A stretch of DNA of 64,000 nucleotides from Pseudomonas sp. H3(2019) (GTDB taxonomy: Bacteria; Pseudomonadota; Gammaproteobacteria; Pseudomonadales; Pseudomonadaceae): the NCBI RefSeq assembly GCF_007713465.1, contig NZ_VMSG01000010.1, positions 1 through 64,000 of the forward strand, given 5' to 3'. Under the pieces are notes generated by a model that made no database searches, was not told the DNA's origin, and saw only the letters and a program-made list of their open reading frames with translations. Within the stretch, counting starts at the first letter, position 1. Each line of letters starts with the position of its first letter. Made by a program: the position numbers and the translations under genes. Shown here in pieces: positions 1 through 8,393 of this stretch.

Positions 1-33
1 TCGTCGGCGGCGTCAGATGTGTATAAGGGGCAG
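1..33 (+). other. Residual Nextera read-1 sequencing adapter
   Basis: These 33 bases align without gaps to the Illumina Nextera transposase read-1 adapter. I count three differences, at positions 9, 28 and 30, all A to G. The match includes the 19-base mosaic-end part, with the two differences at 28 and 30. Bacterial sequence resumes at about base 34, inside a MATE transporter gene. This is a library artefact at a contig end, not a transposon. The run of A-to-G differences may reflect read error or polishing. Confidence 0.93.
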
Positions 34-1159
34 GGCGTGGGGGGCGCGGGAGCCGCAGATGGTCAAGGCGATTGCCGGGACGACGCTGCTGTTGGGGGCA
101 ATGATCGGCTTGGTGGCGGCGGTGGTGGGCAGTGTGTTTGCGCGGCCGGCGTTGCAGGGGTTGGGGACGCCGGCGGATGTGCTGGACGATGCGGTGGCGT
201 ATGCGCATGTGATGATGTGGACCCTGCCGTCGCTGTTGGTTTATGTGCTGTTTACCCAGTTGTTGCGTGGGGTCAGCGATACGCTGTCGCCACTGGTGGC
301 GTTGCTGGTGTCGACGTGTATCGGGCTGGCGCTGACGCCGGCGTTGATTCGCGGTTGGTTCGGGCTGCCGCAGATGGGCATTCAGAGTGCGGCGTTTGCC
401 GGGTTGGCGGGTAACTTGTCGGCGATGGCCTGGCTGGCGTGGCGGTTGATTCGCAAGGGCCATCCGTTGGCGCCGGATCGGGCGTTTTTTGCGGCGATGC
501 GGCTGGACCTGGAGATCCTCGGCAAAGTGCTGCGCATCGGCCTGCCCACGGGGTTGCAGATGGTGGTGCTGTCGCTGTCGGAGCTGGTGATTCTGGCGCT
601 GGTCAACCAGCACGGTTCCCAGGCGACGGCGGCGTACGGGGCGGTGACGCAGATCGTCAATTACGTGCAGTTCCCGGCGCTGTCGATTGCGATCACGGCG
701 TCGATCCTCGGCGCCCAGGCCATCGGGGCAGGGCGCATCGAGCGGATCGGGCCGATCCTGCGCACCGGGCTGTTGATCAACATATGGCTGACCGGCGGGC
801 TGATAGTGCTGGGGTATTTGCTGTCGCACTGGTTGCTGGGGTTGTTCCTCACCGATCCGTCCACCCGGGCCATGGCTGAACACCTGTTGCACATCATGCT
901 CTGGAGCCTGCTGGTGTTCGGCTTCCAGGCGGTCATCGGCGGCATCATGCGCGCCAGCGGCACGGTGATGGTGCCGGTGGCGATTGCGATCGTGTGCGTG
1001 GTCGGGGTGCAATTGCCGATGGCGTATTTATTGGATGCGCGGTTCGGATTGCAAGGGGTATGGATGGCGTTTCCGCTGGCTTATCTGGGGATGCTGATGT
1101 TGCAGACGGCGTATTACACCATCATCTGGCAGCATCAGAAGATCGAGCGGCTGGTGTAA
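34..1159 (+). CDS. MATE family efflux transporter (5' partial)
   Basis: This is the C-terminal four-fifths of a multidrug and toxic-compound extrusion transporter, an inner-membrane drug/cation antiporter. About 375 codons of genomic sequence are visible and the protein is almost entirely hydrophobic, with around ten membrane segments. The typical MATE stretch AWGAREPQMVKA opens the genomic part, and the charged loop before the second six-helix half lies near RLDLEILGKVLRIGLPTG. The usual length is 440-470 residues, so roughly 75-90 N-terminal residues are missing. An ATG at 17 opens the same frame but lies in adapter sequence and is not a real start. The gene ends at TAA 1157-1159 and is convergent with the lactate permease gene. 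Confidence 0.9.
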
Positions 1160-1183
1160 GAGCGCGCGATGCTGACCGCCACG

Positions 1184-1216
1184 CTCCATGCCCGAACGAA
1201 GAACCCGGGCATGGGG
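1184..1216. terminator. Inverted repeat between convergent genes
   Basis: A perfect 9-bp inverted repeat (CCATGCCCG at 1186-1194, CGGGCATGG at 1206-1214) with an 11-nt loop, extendable by wobble pairing, sits between the convergent MATE and lactate permease genes. Neither strand has a T-run, so a terminator role is only inferred from position. Confidence 0.35.
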
Positions 1217-1245
1217 CTAAAGGAAAACAACCCGCCTCGTGTCGA

Positions 1246-3009
1246 TCAATGGCCGCCGACCACCAAATGGCTGAACGGCACCACATACGCCTGCAACGTG
1301 ACCAGCCCACCGACCAGTATCGCCAGCACGATGGAGTGGAAAAACACATAGCGCAGGATTTCCCCTTCATGCCCGTACCAGCGGGTGGCGGTGGAGGCCA
1401 CCACGATCGACTGGGCGTCGACCATCTTGCCCATGACCCCGCCGGAACTGTTGGCGGCGGCCATCAAGATCGGGCTGATGCCCAGTTGTTCCGAAGTTAC
1501 TCGTTGCAAGCCGCCGAACAGTACGTTGGACGCGGTGTCCGAGCCGGTCAAGGCAACGCCGAGCCAGCCGAGCAGGGTGCCGAACATGGGGTAGAAGATC
1601 CCGGTGGCGGCGAAGGCCAGGCCCATGGTCGCGTCCAGGCCGGAATAGCGGGTGATGAAGCCGAGGGCGAGCATGGCCGCGATGGTAATCAGCGAATAGC
1701 GCACCACCCACAGCGTTCGCAGGTATTGGCTCATCAGTTGCGGGATGGAATAACCCATCAGCAGCCCGCCGAAGATCGCCGCCAGCAAGATGCCGCTGCC
1801 GGTGCTGGTGAACCAGGTGAATTTGTAGATCGCTTCCTCAGGCTTCGGTTGCGGCACCACGGGTGGAACCTTCTCGACCTGCAAGTGCAGCGTAGTGAAG
1901 GTCAGGGCCGGTGCGAAGATCGGGTTCGCCTCGCTCACCGGCTTACCCTGCGGATCGAGCTTGGCCGAGTGGGTTTGCGGGTCCATGGCCGGACGGGTGT
2001 CGAACATGTTTTTGAAGCCTTGAGTGCCCCAGGCAAAGACGAAGACCGTGAGGATGATCCAGGGCATCCACGCGCGCATGACAGCGGGCCGGGCATCGCT
2101 GGCAAAGGTTGTGCTGGCCAGCGGTTTTTCGTCCCGCGACTCGTCTATTTTCGAGTCGTCGACTCGCCCCGACAAGGCGGCGGAGGTGTGCACGCGGGCG
2201 GGTTTCCAGACCTTGAGAAAAGCGGTCAGGCAGGCCATGGAAATCAGTGCGGCAATCACGTCCACCAGCATCGGCCCATGGTAGTTGGACACGAGGAACT
2301 GCGGCACTGCGAAGCTGACCCCGGCCACCAGAATCGCCGGCCAGATTTCCAGCATCTTGCGCCAACCGGCGAAGGCCCAGATCAACCAGAACGGCACGAG
2401 CACCGAGAAGAACGGCAGCTGCCGGCCGACCATCATCGACAGTTCCATTTCATCCAGCCCGGTGACCTTGGCCAAGGTGATGATGGGGGTGCCCAAGGCC
2501 CCGAACGCCACTGGCGCGGTGTTGGCAATCAACGCCAGGCCGGACGCGGCCAGGGGCGAGAAACCCAGCCCGATCAGAATAGCCCCGGTCACCGCCACCG
2601 GCGTGCCGAACCCCGCCGCGCCTTCGAAGAAGGCGCCGAAACAAAAGGCGATCAGCAGCAATTGCAATCGACGATCGTCGGTGATGCGCGCGAGGGAATC
2701 CTGCAGGACTTTGAACGAGCCGTTCTCGGTGGTCAGCCGATGCAGGAAGATGATGTTGAGCACGATCCAGCCAATCGGTAGCAGGCCGGTGGCGGCGCCT
2801 AACAGCGCGGCGGAACCGGCCATGTTCGCCGGCATGCCGAAGGCGAAGATGGCGATCAGCAAGGCCGTGCTCAGCGCCAGCAAGGCTGCGATATGCGCCT
2901 TGAGATGGAAAAACGCCAGGGACGTGAGCATCACCACCACCGGCAACGCCGCCATGAGGGTCGAGACCAGCGGGTTACCGAAGGGATCGTAGACTTGCTG
3001 CCAGACCAT
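1246..3009 (-). CDS. lldP: L-lactate permease (LctP family)
   Basis: A 587-residue inner-membrane transporter of the LctP family, which imports L-lactate, and often D-lactate or glycolate, with protons. The protein opens MVWQQVYDPFGNPLVSTLMA. It carries the family hallmark EGAAGFGTPVAV at about residues 129-140 and roughly a dozen membrane helices. A hydrophilic insert lies near residues 300-400. The length fits the family, usually 550-600. The ATG at 3009 was chosen because GAGGTGG lies about five bases upstream; the longer frame to 3183 runs through non-coding leader. No lactate dehydrogenase (lldD) or lldR regulator is adjacent, so here it stands alone, unlike the common lldPD operon. Substrate choice between lactate and glycolate cannot be settled from sequence. 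Confidence 0.9.
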   Translation of the reverse strand: MVWQQVYDPFGNPLVSTLMAALPVVVMLTSLAFFHLKAHIAALLALSTALLIAIFAFGMPANMAGSAALLGAATGLLPIGWIVLNIIFLHRLTTENGSFKVLQDSLARITDDRRLQLLLIAFCFGAFFEGAAGFGTPVAVTGAILIGLGFSPLAASGLALIANTAPVAFGALGTPIITLAKVTGLDEMELSMMVGRQLPFFSVLVPFWLIWAFAGWRKMLEIWPAILVAGVSFAVPQFLVSNYHGPMLVDVIAALISMACLTAFLKVWKPARVHTSAALSGRVDDSKIDESRDEKPLASTTFASDARPAVMRAWMPWIILTVFVFAWGTQGFKNMFDTRPAMDPQTHSAKLDPQGKPVSEANPIFAPALTFTTLHLQVEKVPPVVPQPKPEEAIYKFTWFTSTGSGILLAAIFGGLLMGYSIPQLMSQYLRTLWVVRYSLITIAAMLALGFITRYSGLDATMGLAFAATGIFYPMFGTLLGWLGVALTGSDTASNVLFGGLQRVTSEQLGISPILMAAANSSGGVMGKMVDAQSIVVASTATRWYGHEGEILRYVFFHSIVLAILVGGLVTLQAYVVPFSHLVVGGH

Positions 3010-3084
3010 GTTCCACCTCTGCTTCTTATTGTTGGCAGTGCAGGCCCCGAGGGGGGAGGTGAAATTGAGTATAGGTGGCAATGC

Positions 3085-3108
3085 GCGGCGGGCCGGTTGG
3101 CCCGCCGC
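3085..3108 (-). terminator. Strong GC hairpin downstream of DUF2388 gene
   Basis: A perfect 10-bp inverted repeat (GCGGCGGGCC, GGTT loop, GGCCCGCCGC) starts 17 bases past the stop codon of the leftward DUF2388 gene and lies upstream of lldP. It is stable enough to stop or pause transcription, but a clean T-tract is missing on the minus strand. Confidence 0.5.
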
Positions 3109-3124
3109 TGACGTGCATAGAACT

Positions 3125-3460
3125 CTAGTGACCGGCAGGCAGCTGATCTTGAACAAGCAGCGCTTGGGCCAGCTCTTCGTCACTCGCCTGGAGGCCAGGA
3201 TGATCGTGTCGAGCCTGCATCAATATCGACTCCAGATTGGCGTCGCGAATGGCGCCGCCACTCGCGACGAAGCTGGAGAGGTCTTCGCGGGCTGGCGTGA
3301 CGATTTTGTCGTCTCTGAACGTCGAGTACAGCGACACGGAAATCCCTGCCGACGTCGCCACATCGCGCGCATCAATATCGGGGTAATGGCGCCTGTGGGC
3401 CATGGCCGAGCCGAAGGGCAGGCAAAGCACCAGCAATGGAATGAGGAATATACGTCGCAT
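3125..3460 (-). CDS. DUF2388 small secreted protein (copy 1)
   Basis: A 111-residue protein of unknown function that I place in DUF2388, a family of about 100 residues often found in tandem copies in pseudomonads. An N-terminal signal peptide (MRRIFLIPLLVLCLPFGSAMA) predicts export. The mature part has the conserved core DARDVATSAG followed by SLYSTF and SSFVASGGAIR. A GGAGGA Shine-Dalgarno sits seven to eight bases before the ATG. It is a paralogue of the next gene upstream, and the two leaders around the ribosome site are nearly identical, which points to a recent-style tandem duplication. I cannot assign a molecular role. Confidence 0.82.
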   Translation of the reverse strand: MRRIFLIPLLVLCLPFGSAMAHRRHYPDIDARDVATSAGISVSLYSTFRDDKIVTPAREDLSSFVASGGAIRDANLESILMQARHDHPGLQASDEELAQALLVQDQLPAGH

Positions 3461-3638
3461 GGCGAGTCCTCCGAAAACATGAGGCCTGAATGACCGGTCT
3501 TATGTTTTTTGATCCGCGGTGTCGGACAGGAGTTCCTGGTCGGTGGTGCACGTCAGCACAGAGGCCGAGGACCTGGACGTTTGGCCAACGTCATCATCCC
3601 GGTGAACCCCAAGGCCTGTCACTGACGTGCGTATGCCT

Positions 3639-3956
3639 CTAGTGATCAGCAGGTGCCTCGGATTGAAAGAGAATTGCTTGAGCCAGATCTTCGTCGCTGG
3701 CCTTGAGCTCTGGGTGCTCGCGTCGAATCTGTTGCAACTCCGACTCCAGATAAGCACCGCGAATGGCACCTCCACTCGCCACGAAGCTGGAAGCGTCATC
3801 GCGGGCAGAAACGACCAGTTTATGGTCCTTGAACGTTGAGTAAAGGGATGCGGAAACACCTGCCGAGGTGGCGACATCGCGTGCATCCACACGGGCAAAG
3901 GCCGAACCAAAGGGCAGACAAAGGATTAGCGAAGTGATGACAAGTGTGCGACGCAT
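3639..3956 (-). CDS. DUF2388 small secreted protein (copy 2)
   Basis: A 105-residue paralogue of the neighbouring downstream gene. It shares the signal peptide style (LCLPFGSA), the DARDVATSAG core, SLYSTF, SSFVASGGAIR, and a C-terminal stretch with HPELKASDEDLAQAIL. The Shine-Dalgarno GGAGGA and surrounding leader match copy 1. The 178-bp gap between copies holds no other gene that I can support, so both may be transcribed leftwards from separate promoters or as one unit. Function unknown. Confidence 0.82.
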   Translation of the reverse strand: MRRTLVITSLILCLPFGSAFARVDARDVATSAGVSASLYSTFKDHKLVVSARDDASSFVASGGAIRGAYLESELQQIRREHPELKASDEDLAQAILFQSEAPADH

Positions 3957-4186
3957 GACGGCGTCCTCCGAATGGATGAAGCAACGGATGTACTACCTGA
4001 ATTTGGAGGTGTGGCGGCAGGCAGGAGTTCCCCGTTGTCGGCATATCTACACGCAAACCAGAAGGGTGAGTGGACATACGCAGCTGAAATGGTTACCTGC
4101 TGTCAGTCTGTTGGAATGATTGGATTGCTGCGGTGTCGACCGCAATAAGCGGAGTCGCCAACATGACTCGGCAAGAAGGTTCGACC

Positions 4187-4807
4187 ATGCGCCTGATCTG
4201 GATAGCCACCTGCCTCGCGATAGCCCTTTTCGGCGGGCAGGCGAGCGCGGCAGACCAAGTGGAAAACAAGGCGGTGGCGGTGGACAAGGCGCAAGTCCTG
4301 GAGCAGAAGACTGCAGAAAAAGGCAGTGTGGCACCTGTGTCCAAGACCGAGACGATCACGCCCTCTGAAGCGCAGGCGGTCGATCCGGCAGGCAAAGCAC
4401 CTTTGAAGGACGCAATTACCTGCCTTTCACGCACTATTTTCTGGGAGGCCAAAGGTGGGGAATTGGCCGACATGGAAGCTGTCGCCAATGTTGTGTTGAA
4501 CCGGCTCGGCCATGAAGGTTTTCCAGGTACGGTGTGCGAGGTGGTCAAGCAAGGTTCGCAAAAGCATGCCTGCCAGTTTTCGTGGTGGTGTGATCGACGT
4601 TCGGATCATGCCGACGAAGACGCTCCCTATGCAGCTGCCACGGAAATAGCGCGAAAAGCGCTCAATCACCAACTCACGGACCGCACCCATGGCGCCATGT
4701 ATTTCCATAGTAAACACGTGAAACCCGAATGGGCCAGGGAATACATCAAGACCGCCGAGACCCGAAAATTTGTCTTCTATAAGCCTCACGACGGTACCGC
4801 ACGATAG
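4187..4807 (+). CDS. SleB-type cell wall hydrolase (Hydrolase_2)
   Basis: A 206-residue exported protein with a clear signal peptide (MRLIWIATCLAIALFGGQASA). A linker of about 60 residues rich in Lys, Ala and Glu follows, then a C-terminal Hydrolase_2 domain related to spore cortex-lytic enzyme SleB. Visible domain markers are RTIFWEAKGGE (the Glu in FWE is the expected catalytic acid), AVANVVLNR and CQFSWWCD. It probably cleaves peptidoglycan in the periplasm. The start at 4187 has AAGAAGG eight bases upstream and opens the signal peptide; an in-frame ATG at 4163 would add eight residues and spoil it. It is a single gene, on the opposite strand from the DUF2388 pair. Confidence 0.85.
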   Translation: MRLIWIATCLAIALFGGQASAADQVENKAVAVDKAQVLEQKTAEKGSVAPVSKTETITPSEAQAVDPAGKAPLKDAITCLSRTIFWEAKGGELADMEAVANVVLNRLGHEGFPGTVCEVVKQGSQKHACQFSWWCDRRSDHADEDAPYAAATEIARKALNHQLTDRTHGAMYFHSKHVKPEWAREYIKTAETRKFVFYKPHDGTAR

Positions 4808-4840
4808 ACGCGTTCGCTCAGACTCCGTCAGGATGCAAAC

Positions 4841-5677
4841 GTGGCGAAGCCCCCCGCGCAGTGCCAGTATGAGTGGGAGTTATCGGCATTTCCCCGGGTG
4901 CGCAACATGGACACCACCGAGCGCTTGTCATCACTGACTGCCAATCGCCTTCAAGCCTTGCATCAGGACGGTTTCGTGGTGCTGCCCGGCGTGCTGGATA
5001 GCGCCCAAATCAGCGCGCTGCGCCATGCAATAGATGGCCTGAATCCCGAGCACTGGGACTACAGCGGCTTGCTTGAGCATTACAAGTGCGTGTTCAACCG
5101 CAACCCGTTTTGGCTGCCGTTTCTCGACCTGAACGGGATCATCGAACTGGCCGAAGCGGCTCTGGGAGACGATTGTCACATCATTGGCCAGACCGCCTGG
5201 CGCTGCCATCCTGGCTTCATCGGCGCTCCATTGCACCTGGATTACCTGGTGATGGAACTGCCGCGAAGCCTGCTGGCCGATCCGGCCTTCGAGTTGCCGA
5301 TGCAGATCTGCACCGCACAACTCTATCTCGACGATATCGATGCCGACCTCAGTCCCACTCGGGTGATTCCCGGTAGCCACCGAGCCGGACGCGCGCCTGC
5401 TCGCGGCGAAAACCAGTGGCATGGCTGTATCGCGAAGCCAGTGCTGTGTCGGGCCGGGGACGCGCTGATGTTTCGCAGTGAGCTGTGGCACGCCGGTAGC
5501 GACAACCGAACCCCCGACCGCATGCGCTACCTGTTGCAGGTACACTACGGCCGGCGAATGGTGGCACAGAAGTTCTCGCCTTACCTGCACTGGCGCTTCA
5601 ACCCCAGCGTGCTGGCCGCCGCGACACCGCGTCAACGGCGCCTGTTGGGGGAGCATCAGGAAGCGGAATACGACTGA
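4841..5677 (+). CDS. Phytanoyl-CoA dioxygenase (PhyH) family protein
   Basis: A 278-residue non-haem Fe(II)/2-oxoglutarate-dependent oxygenase of the PhyH family. Family marks are the N-terminal HQDGFVVLPGVLD, the metal-binding HxD pair (H132 and D134 in HLDY) and the distal H217 in ELWHAGSDN, with Arg residues just after for 2-oxoglutarate. The substrate is unknown; bacterial members hydroxylate amino acids, lipids or secondary metabolites. GTG at 4841 has AGGA seven bases upstream, while an in-frame ATG at 4907 fits the usual N-terminus better but lacks a ribosome site. The thioesterase gene begins 22 bases after its stop, so the two are probably one transcript. Confidence 0.85.
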   Translation: MAKPPAQCQYEWELSAFPRVRNMDTTERLSSLTANRLQALHQDGFVVLPGVLDSAQISALRHAIDGLNPEHWDYSGLLEHYKCVFNRNPFWLPFLDLNGIIELAEAALGDDCHIIGQTAWRCHPGFIGAPLHLDYLVMELPRSLLADPAFELPMQICTAQLYLDDIDADLSPTRVIPGSHRAGRAPARGENQWHGCIAKPVLCRAGDALMFRSELWHAGSDNRTPDRMRYLLQVHYGRRMVAQKFSPYLHWRFNPSVLAAATPRQRRLLGEHQEAEYD

Positions 5678-5699
5678 CAATTCAAGGAAGAACAGACTG

Positions 5700-6104
5700 A
5701 TGCCTAAAGCGGTTTTCGTCAGCAGAACCATTCTATTTGGAGATTGCGACCCGGCAGGTGTGGTTTACACCCCGCGATTTTCATATTTTGCAGTGGAAGC
5801 CATTTATACGGCGCTTGATAGATGGCTGGGAGCGCCCGGACTCAGAACGCTGATGGGGTTCGATATATTGCCTCCGGTGCGCGCCATGTCATTGGAGCTG
5901 CTAAGGCCTTTGACGTGGGACGACGAGTTGAGCATTAAGGTCAGCGTGGAGAAACTAGGGACTCACTCCTTCACTTTTTCAGTCGAGGGCTTTCTCGACA
6001 GTGACACATTGTCTTTCACCGCCAATGTCACTCACGTGTGTATCTCACCCGAAACCAAGGAGGTTGTAGCCATGCCAGCAGCGCTGAGGGCGCTGCTTTC
6101 ATGA
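5700..6104 (+). CDS. Acyl-CoA thioesterase, 4HBT hotdog family
   Basis: A 134-residue single-domain hotdog thioesterase that resembles 4-hydroxybenzoyl-CoA thioesterases. The N-terminal GDCDPAGVVYTPRF motif contains the expected catalytic Asp (D17) and the helix start that binds CoA thioesters. The rest alternates as expected for a hotdog sheet. It should hydrolyse a cytosolic acyl-CoA, substrate unknown. AAGGAAGAA precedes the ATG at 5700; a longer frame upstream only reads through the end of the PhyH gene. Close spacing to that gene suggests a shared pathway, which is inference. Confidence 0.86.
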   Translation: MPKAVFVSRTILFGDCDPAGVVYTPRFSYFAVEAIYTALDRWLGAPGLRTLMGFDILPPVRAMSLELLRPLTWDDELSIKVSVEKLGTHSFTFSVEGFLDSDTLSFTANVTHVCISPETKEVVAMPAALRALLS

Positions 6105-6185
6105 GCATCCTTGCTGCGGTTTTTGCGCAGCGGGTGTTCTGATCGCGACAGTGTGCAGAGCGGGATGATCACACTCCAGGTGGCG

Positions 6186-7094
6186 TCATTTGTAGATTGG
6201 CACTGAACCCGATCCGGACCTCTGCACGGACTCTGCTTGTAGACGTTTGCCCAGCTCCGCAATCTTTGCCTCTCCGGCTTTCAACGCCTCCAGGCTGGTG
6301 TGCACGGAGTAGCTGCCCATCTTCAGGTCGTGCGGGTGAGGAATCGCCGACCCCAGCACAAATACCGCGTCTTGCTTATCCCCGGCCTCAAGTTTCAACG
6401 CACCGTTACCTGGCGTGAAGGCGACGAGTTCTCCCACCTGGATAAGCTCCGGCGAATGCACCGCACCCCGACTGACGCTGAGCCAAAGAACCTCGTGCCC
6501 GGACGGTGGCTGGTACTCCCAGGTTTGACCTGCGGCCAGGGTGACCAACAAATAATTCACACCTGAGGGCGCGCGCACAGGGCTGCGGATACCCTGATAG
6601 TTACCCAGAATGACGCGGGCCGGTCCAACCTCCGGGATGGCGGATGCTTCCAGGTACTGACTGTCGACAGGTGCGTTTTCCAGGTCGGCGGGTAGCGCGA
6701 TCCACAGCTGAAACCCCTGGATCCGCGCCGAGGTGCCGGCAGACATCTCTTTACCATGCCAGACACCCGCGCCTGCGCGCATCCATTCGACTCCACCGTA
6801 GCCAATGAATCCGGAGCCTGAGTCCGGATCGTCAAAGCGCAGGTTGCCTTCAGTGATCACGGTAATGGTCGCGATCCCCGAATGGGGATGCAGCGGCATG
6901 TGGCCAATGAACGAGGCATCCGCGGCGAACAGGTCGAGAAACACAAACGGCTTGAGTAACTGGCCCAGGTCCGAGGGACTCATGAGCCGAACAATCGGGC
7001 CGTGCCCATGACCACGGGTGCGCAGGTTGATTTTGCGCGAGTCAGGTACTCGAGGAGAGGCGAGGGGACTCAATCTCGTTGTTGAAAGTGTCAT
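6186..7094 (-). CDS. Pirin family protein
   Basis: A 302-residue bicupin protein of the pirin family. The metal-binding N-terminal cupin shows HMPLHPHSGIATITVITEG, matching the HxHxH pattern of pirins, and the PFVFLDLF segment lies just before it. Bacterial pirins include quercetin dioxygenases and regulators of pyruvate metabolism, so the exact role is open. The ATG at 7094 has AAGGGT about six bases upstream; the longer frame to 7184 runs through the promoter region. It is divergent from a LysR gene with a 106-bp gap, the usual layout for a LysR-controlled pirin. Confidence 0.9.
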   Translation of the reverse strand: MTLSTTRLSPLASPRVPDSRKINLRTRGHGHGPIVRLMSPSDLGQLLKPFVFLDLFAADASFIGHMPLHPHSGIATITVITEGNLRFDDPDSGSGFIGYGGVEWMRAGAGVWHGKEMSAGTSARIQGFQLWIALPADLENAPVDSQYLEASAIPEVGPARVILGNYQGIRSPVRAPSGVNYLLVTLAAGQTWEYQPPSGHEVLWLSVSRGAVHSPELIQVGELVAFTPGNGALKLEAGDKQDAVFVLGSAIPHPHDLKMGSYSVHTSLEALKAGEAKIAELGKRLQAESVQRSGSGSVPIYK

Positions 7095-7200
7095 GTAGCA
7101 CCCTTGAATGGTTTGACGTGGATTCCAGCGTATCCAGCCAGTGATACCTTGATAAGTGGTTATAATCGGCTTTGACTCGTCCATTTATGGAAGTAATGCG

Positions 7201-8106
7201 GTGCTGGATCTCAATGAAGTTGCGATGTTTGTCCAGGTGGTGCAGGCGGGCAGTTTTGCCAGCGCAGCGCGCCGCATGGGCATGCCGGCCAATACCCTCA
7301 GTCGCCGGGTCAGTCAGCTGGAAGAGCATTTGGGGGTGCGTTTGTTGCAGCGCTCCACCCGTAAGCTGGTGCTGACCGAGGCAGGACGATCCTTGCACGA
7401 TCGCAGTGCAACGCAGGTCAATGAGGTGATAGAGGCGGCTCGCCATTTGGCAGGGGAGAGCCAGGAACCGAGCGGTGCCGTGCGGGTTGCGGCCCCCGCC
7501 GATTTTTTCGACGTTTATCTGATGGACTGGGTCGCGGAATTCTTTCACCAGTACCCTGGCGTGCAGTTGGACTTTCTGCTCAGCGATAGCCGGGACGATC
7601 TGATCGACAAAGGGATCGATGTCGCCATCAGAGCCGGTGAATTACCGGATTCCAGCCTGGTCGCGCGAAGGGTTGGCACCGGAAGCCAGGTGTTGGCGGC
7701 CAGCCCCGATTATTTACAGGCTCACGGCACGCCGGACACGCTGCAGGCCCTGTCGATGCACGAATGTATTCGACGCTCCAGGCAGGCGCCGCGCACTGCC
7801 TGGAATCTCGACGGGCCACAAGGTTCCGTCAGTGTCGAGGTGACGGGCCGGTTTAGTGCCAACACCGCCCAGGCACAGCTCAAGGCGGCTATTGCTGGCT
7901 TGGGCATTTGCCTGTTACCGATGGCGATCTTGCGTGAGAGTTTGCAGGTCGGGCGACTGACTCAGGTTTTGCCCGAGCACGGGCGTTTCAACAACGGCTT
8001 GCACATTGTCTATCCCAGCCGTCGGCAGGTGCCGCGTGCGGTCAGTGTTTTCGTCGACCAGCTCATCAAGCATTTACGGGAGGACGCGCTGGCTGAAGGC
8101 GAGTGA
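7201..8106 (+). CDS. LysR family transcriptional regulator
   Basis: A 301-residue LysR regulator. The winged helix-turn-helix covers about residues 1-60 (LDLNEVAMFVQVV, SFASAARRMGMPANTLSRRV, RLLQRSTRKLVLTEAG) and the substrate-binding domain about residues 90-295. It belongs to the Asp-Leu-Asn type that commonly controls a divergent oxidoreductase or pirin gene. GTG at 7201 was chosen because GGAAG sits seven bases upstream; a GTG at 7156 would add 15 residues with no ribosome site. It probably regulates the divergent pirin gene and itself from the shared gap. Confidence 0.9.
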   Translation: MLDLNEVAMFVQVVQAGSFASAARRMGMPANTLSRRVSQLEEHLGVRLLQRSTRKLVLTEAGRSLHDRSATQVNEVIEAARHLAGESQEPSGAVRVAAPADFFDVYLMDWVAEFFHQYPGVQLDFLLSDSRDDLIDKGIDVAIRAGELPDSSLVARRVGTGSQVLAASPDYLQAHGTPDTLQALSMHECIRRSRQAPRTAWNLDGPQGSVSVEVTGRFSANTAQAQLKAAIAGLGICLLPMAILRESLQVGRLTQVLPEHGRFNNGLHIVYPSRRQVPRAVSVFVDQLIKHLREDALAEGE

Positions 8107-8334
8107 TATCAAGCGTTGCAGTGTCGGTTTAGCCCTTGAGGGCTCCTAGAACCAGACGACGGTGCCTATAGCTTGAGCAGCCGGATTTATCCACGGCCCG
8201 ACAGCCTCGCGATCAGCGCTTTTTCGGTCAACGGGGTAGGGGTGTTTGGGCCGGCTTCGGCCTGGAACCTGGCCGATCTTCAGCTCTGAACACCCCTGAT
8301 AGACCGTTCGTGCCGCACGCTGCCGGCATCGTGT

Positions 8335-8359
8335 TGTCATGCTTTTGCCAAGCATGACA
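8335..8359. promoter_or_regulatory. Candidate operator upstream of LacI-type gene
   Basis: A perfect 10-bp inverted repeat (TGTCATGCTT, TTGCC, AAGCATGACA) ends 34 bases before the LacI-family start codon. There is no T-tract, so an operator is more likely than a terminator. Its length and symmetry fit autoregulation. The rest of the 287-bp gap (8107-8393) shows nothing else that I recognise. Confidence 0.5.
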
Positions 8360-8393
8360 TGATGCCCGACCAGACAAGCAATGGCACCCGCGA

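Noticed and set aside
1..33. Transposon end next to the MATE gene
   Set aside because: The 19-base mosaic end is that of the engineered Tn5 used in library preparation and is joined to the rest of the adapter, so it is not a natural insertion.
994..2781. A 595-codon plus-strand frame over lldP
   Set aside because: It is antisense to the lactate permease, and its composition (His, Gln, Asp, Gly-rich) is typical of a reverse frame of a membrane protein.
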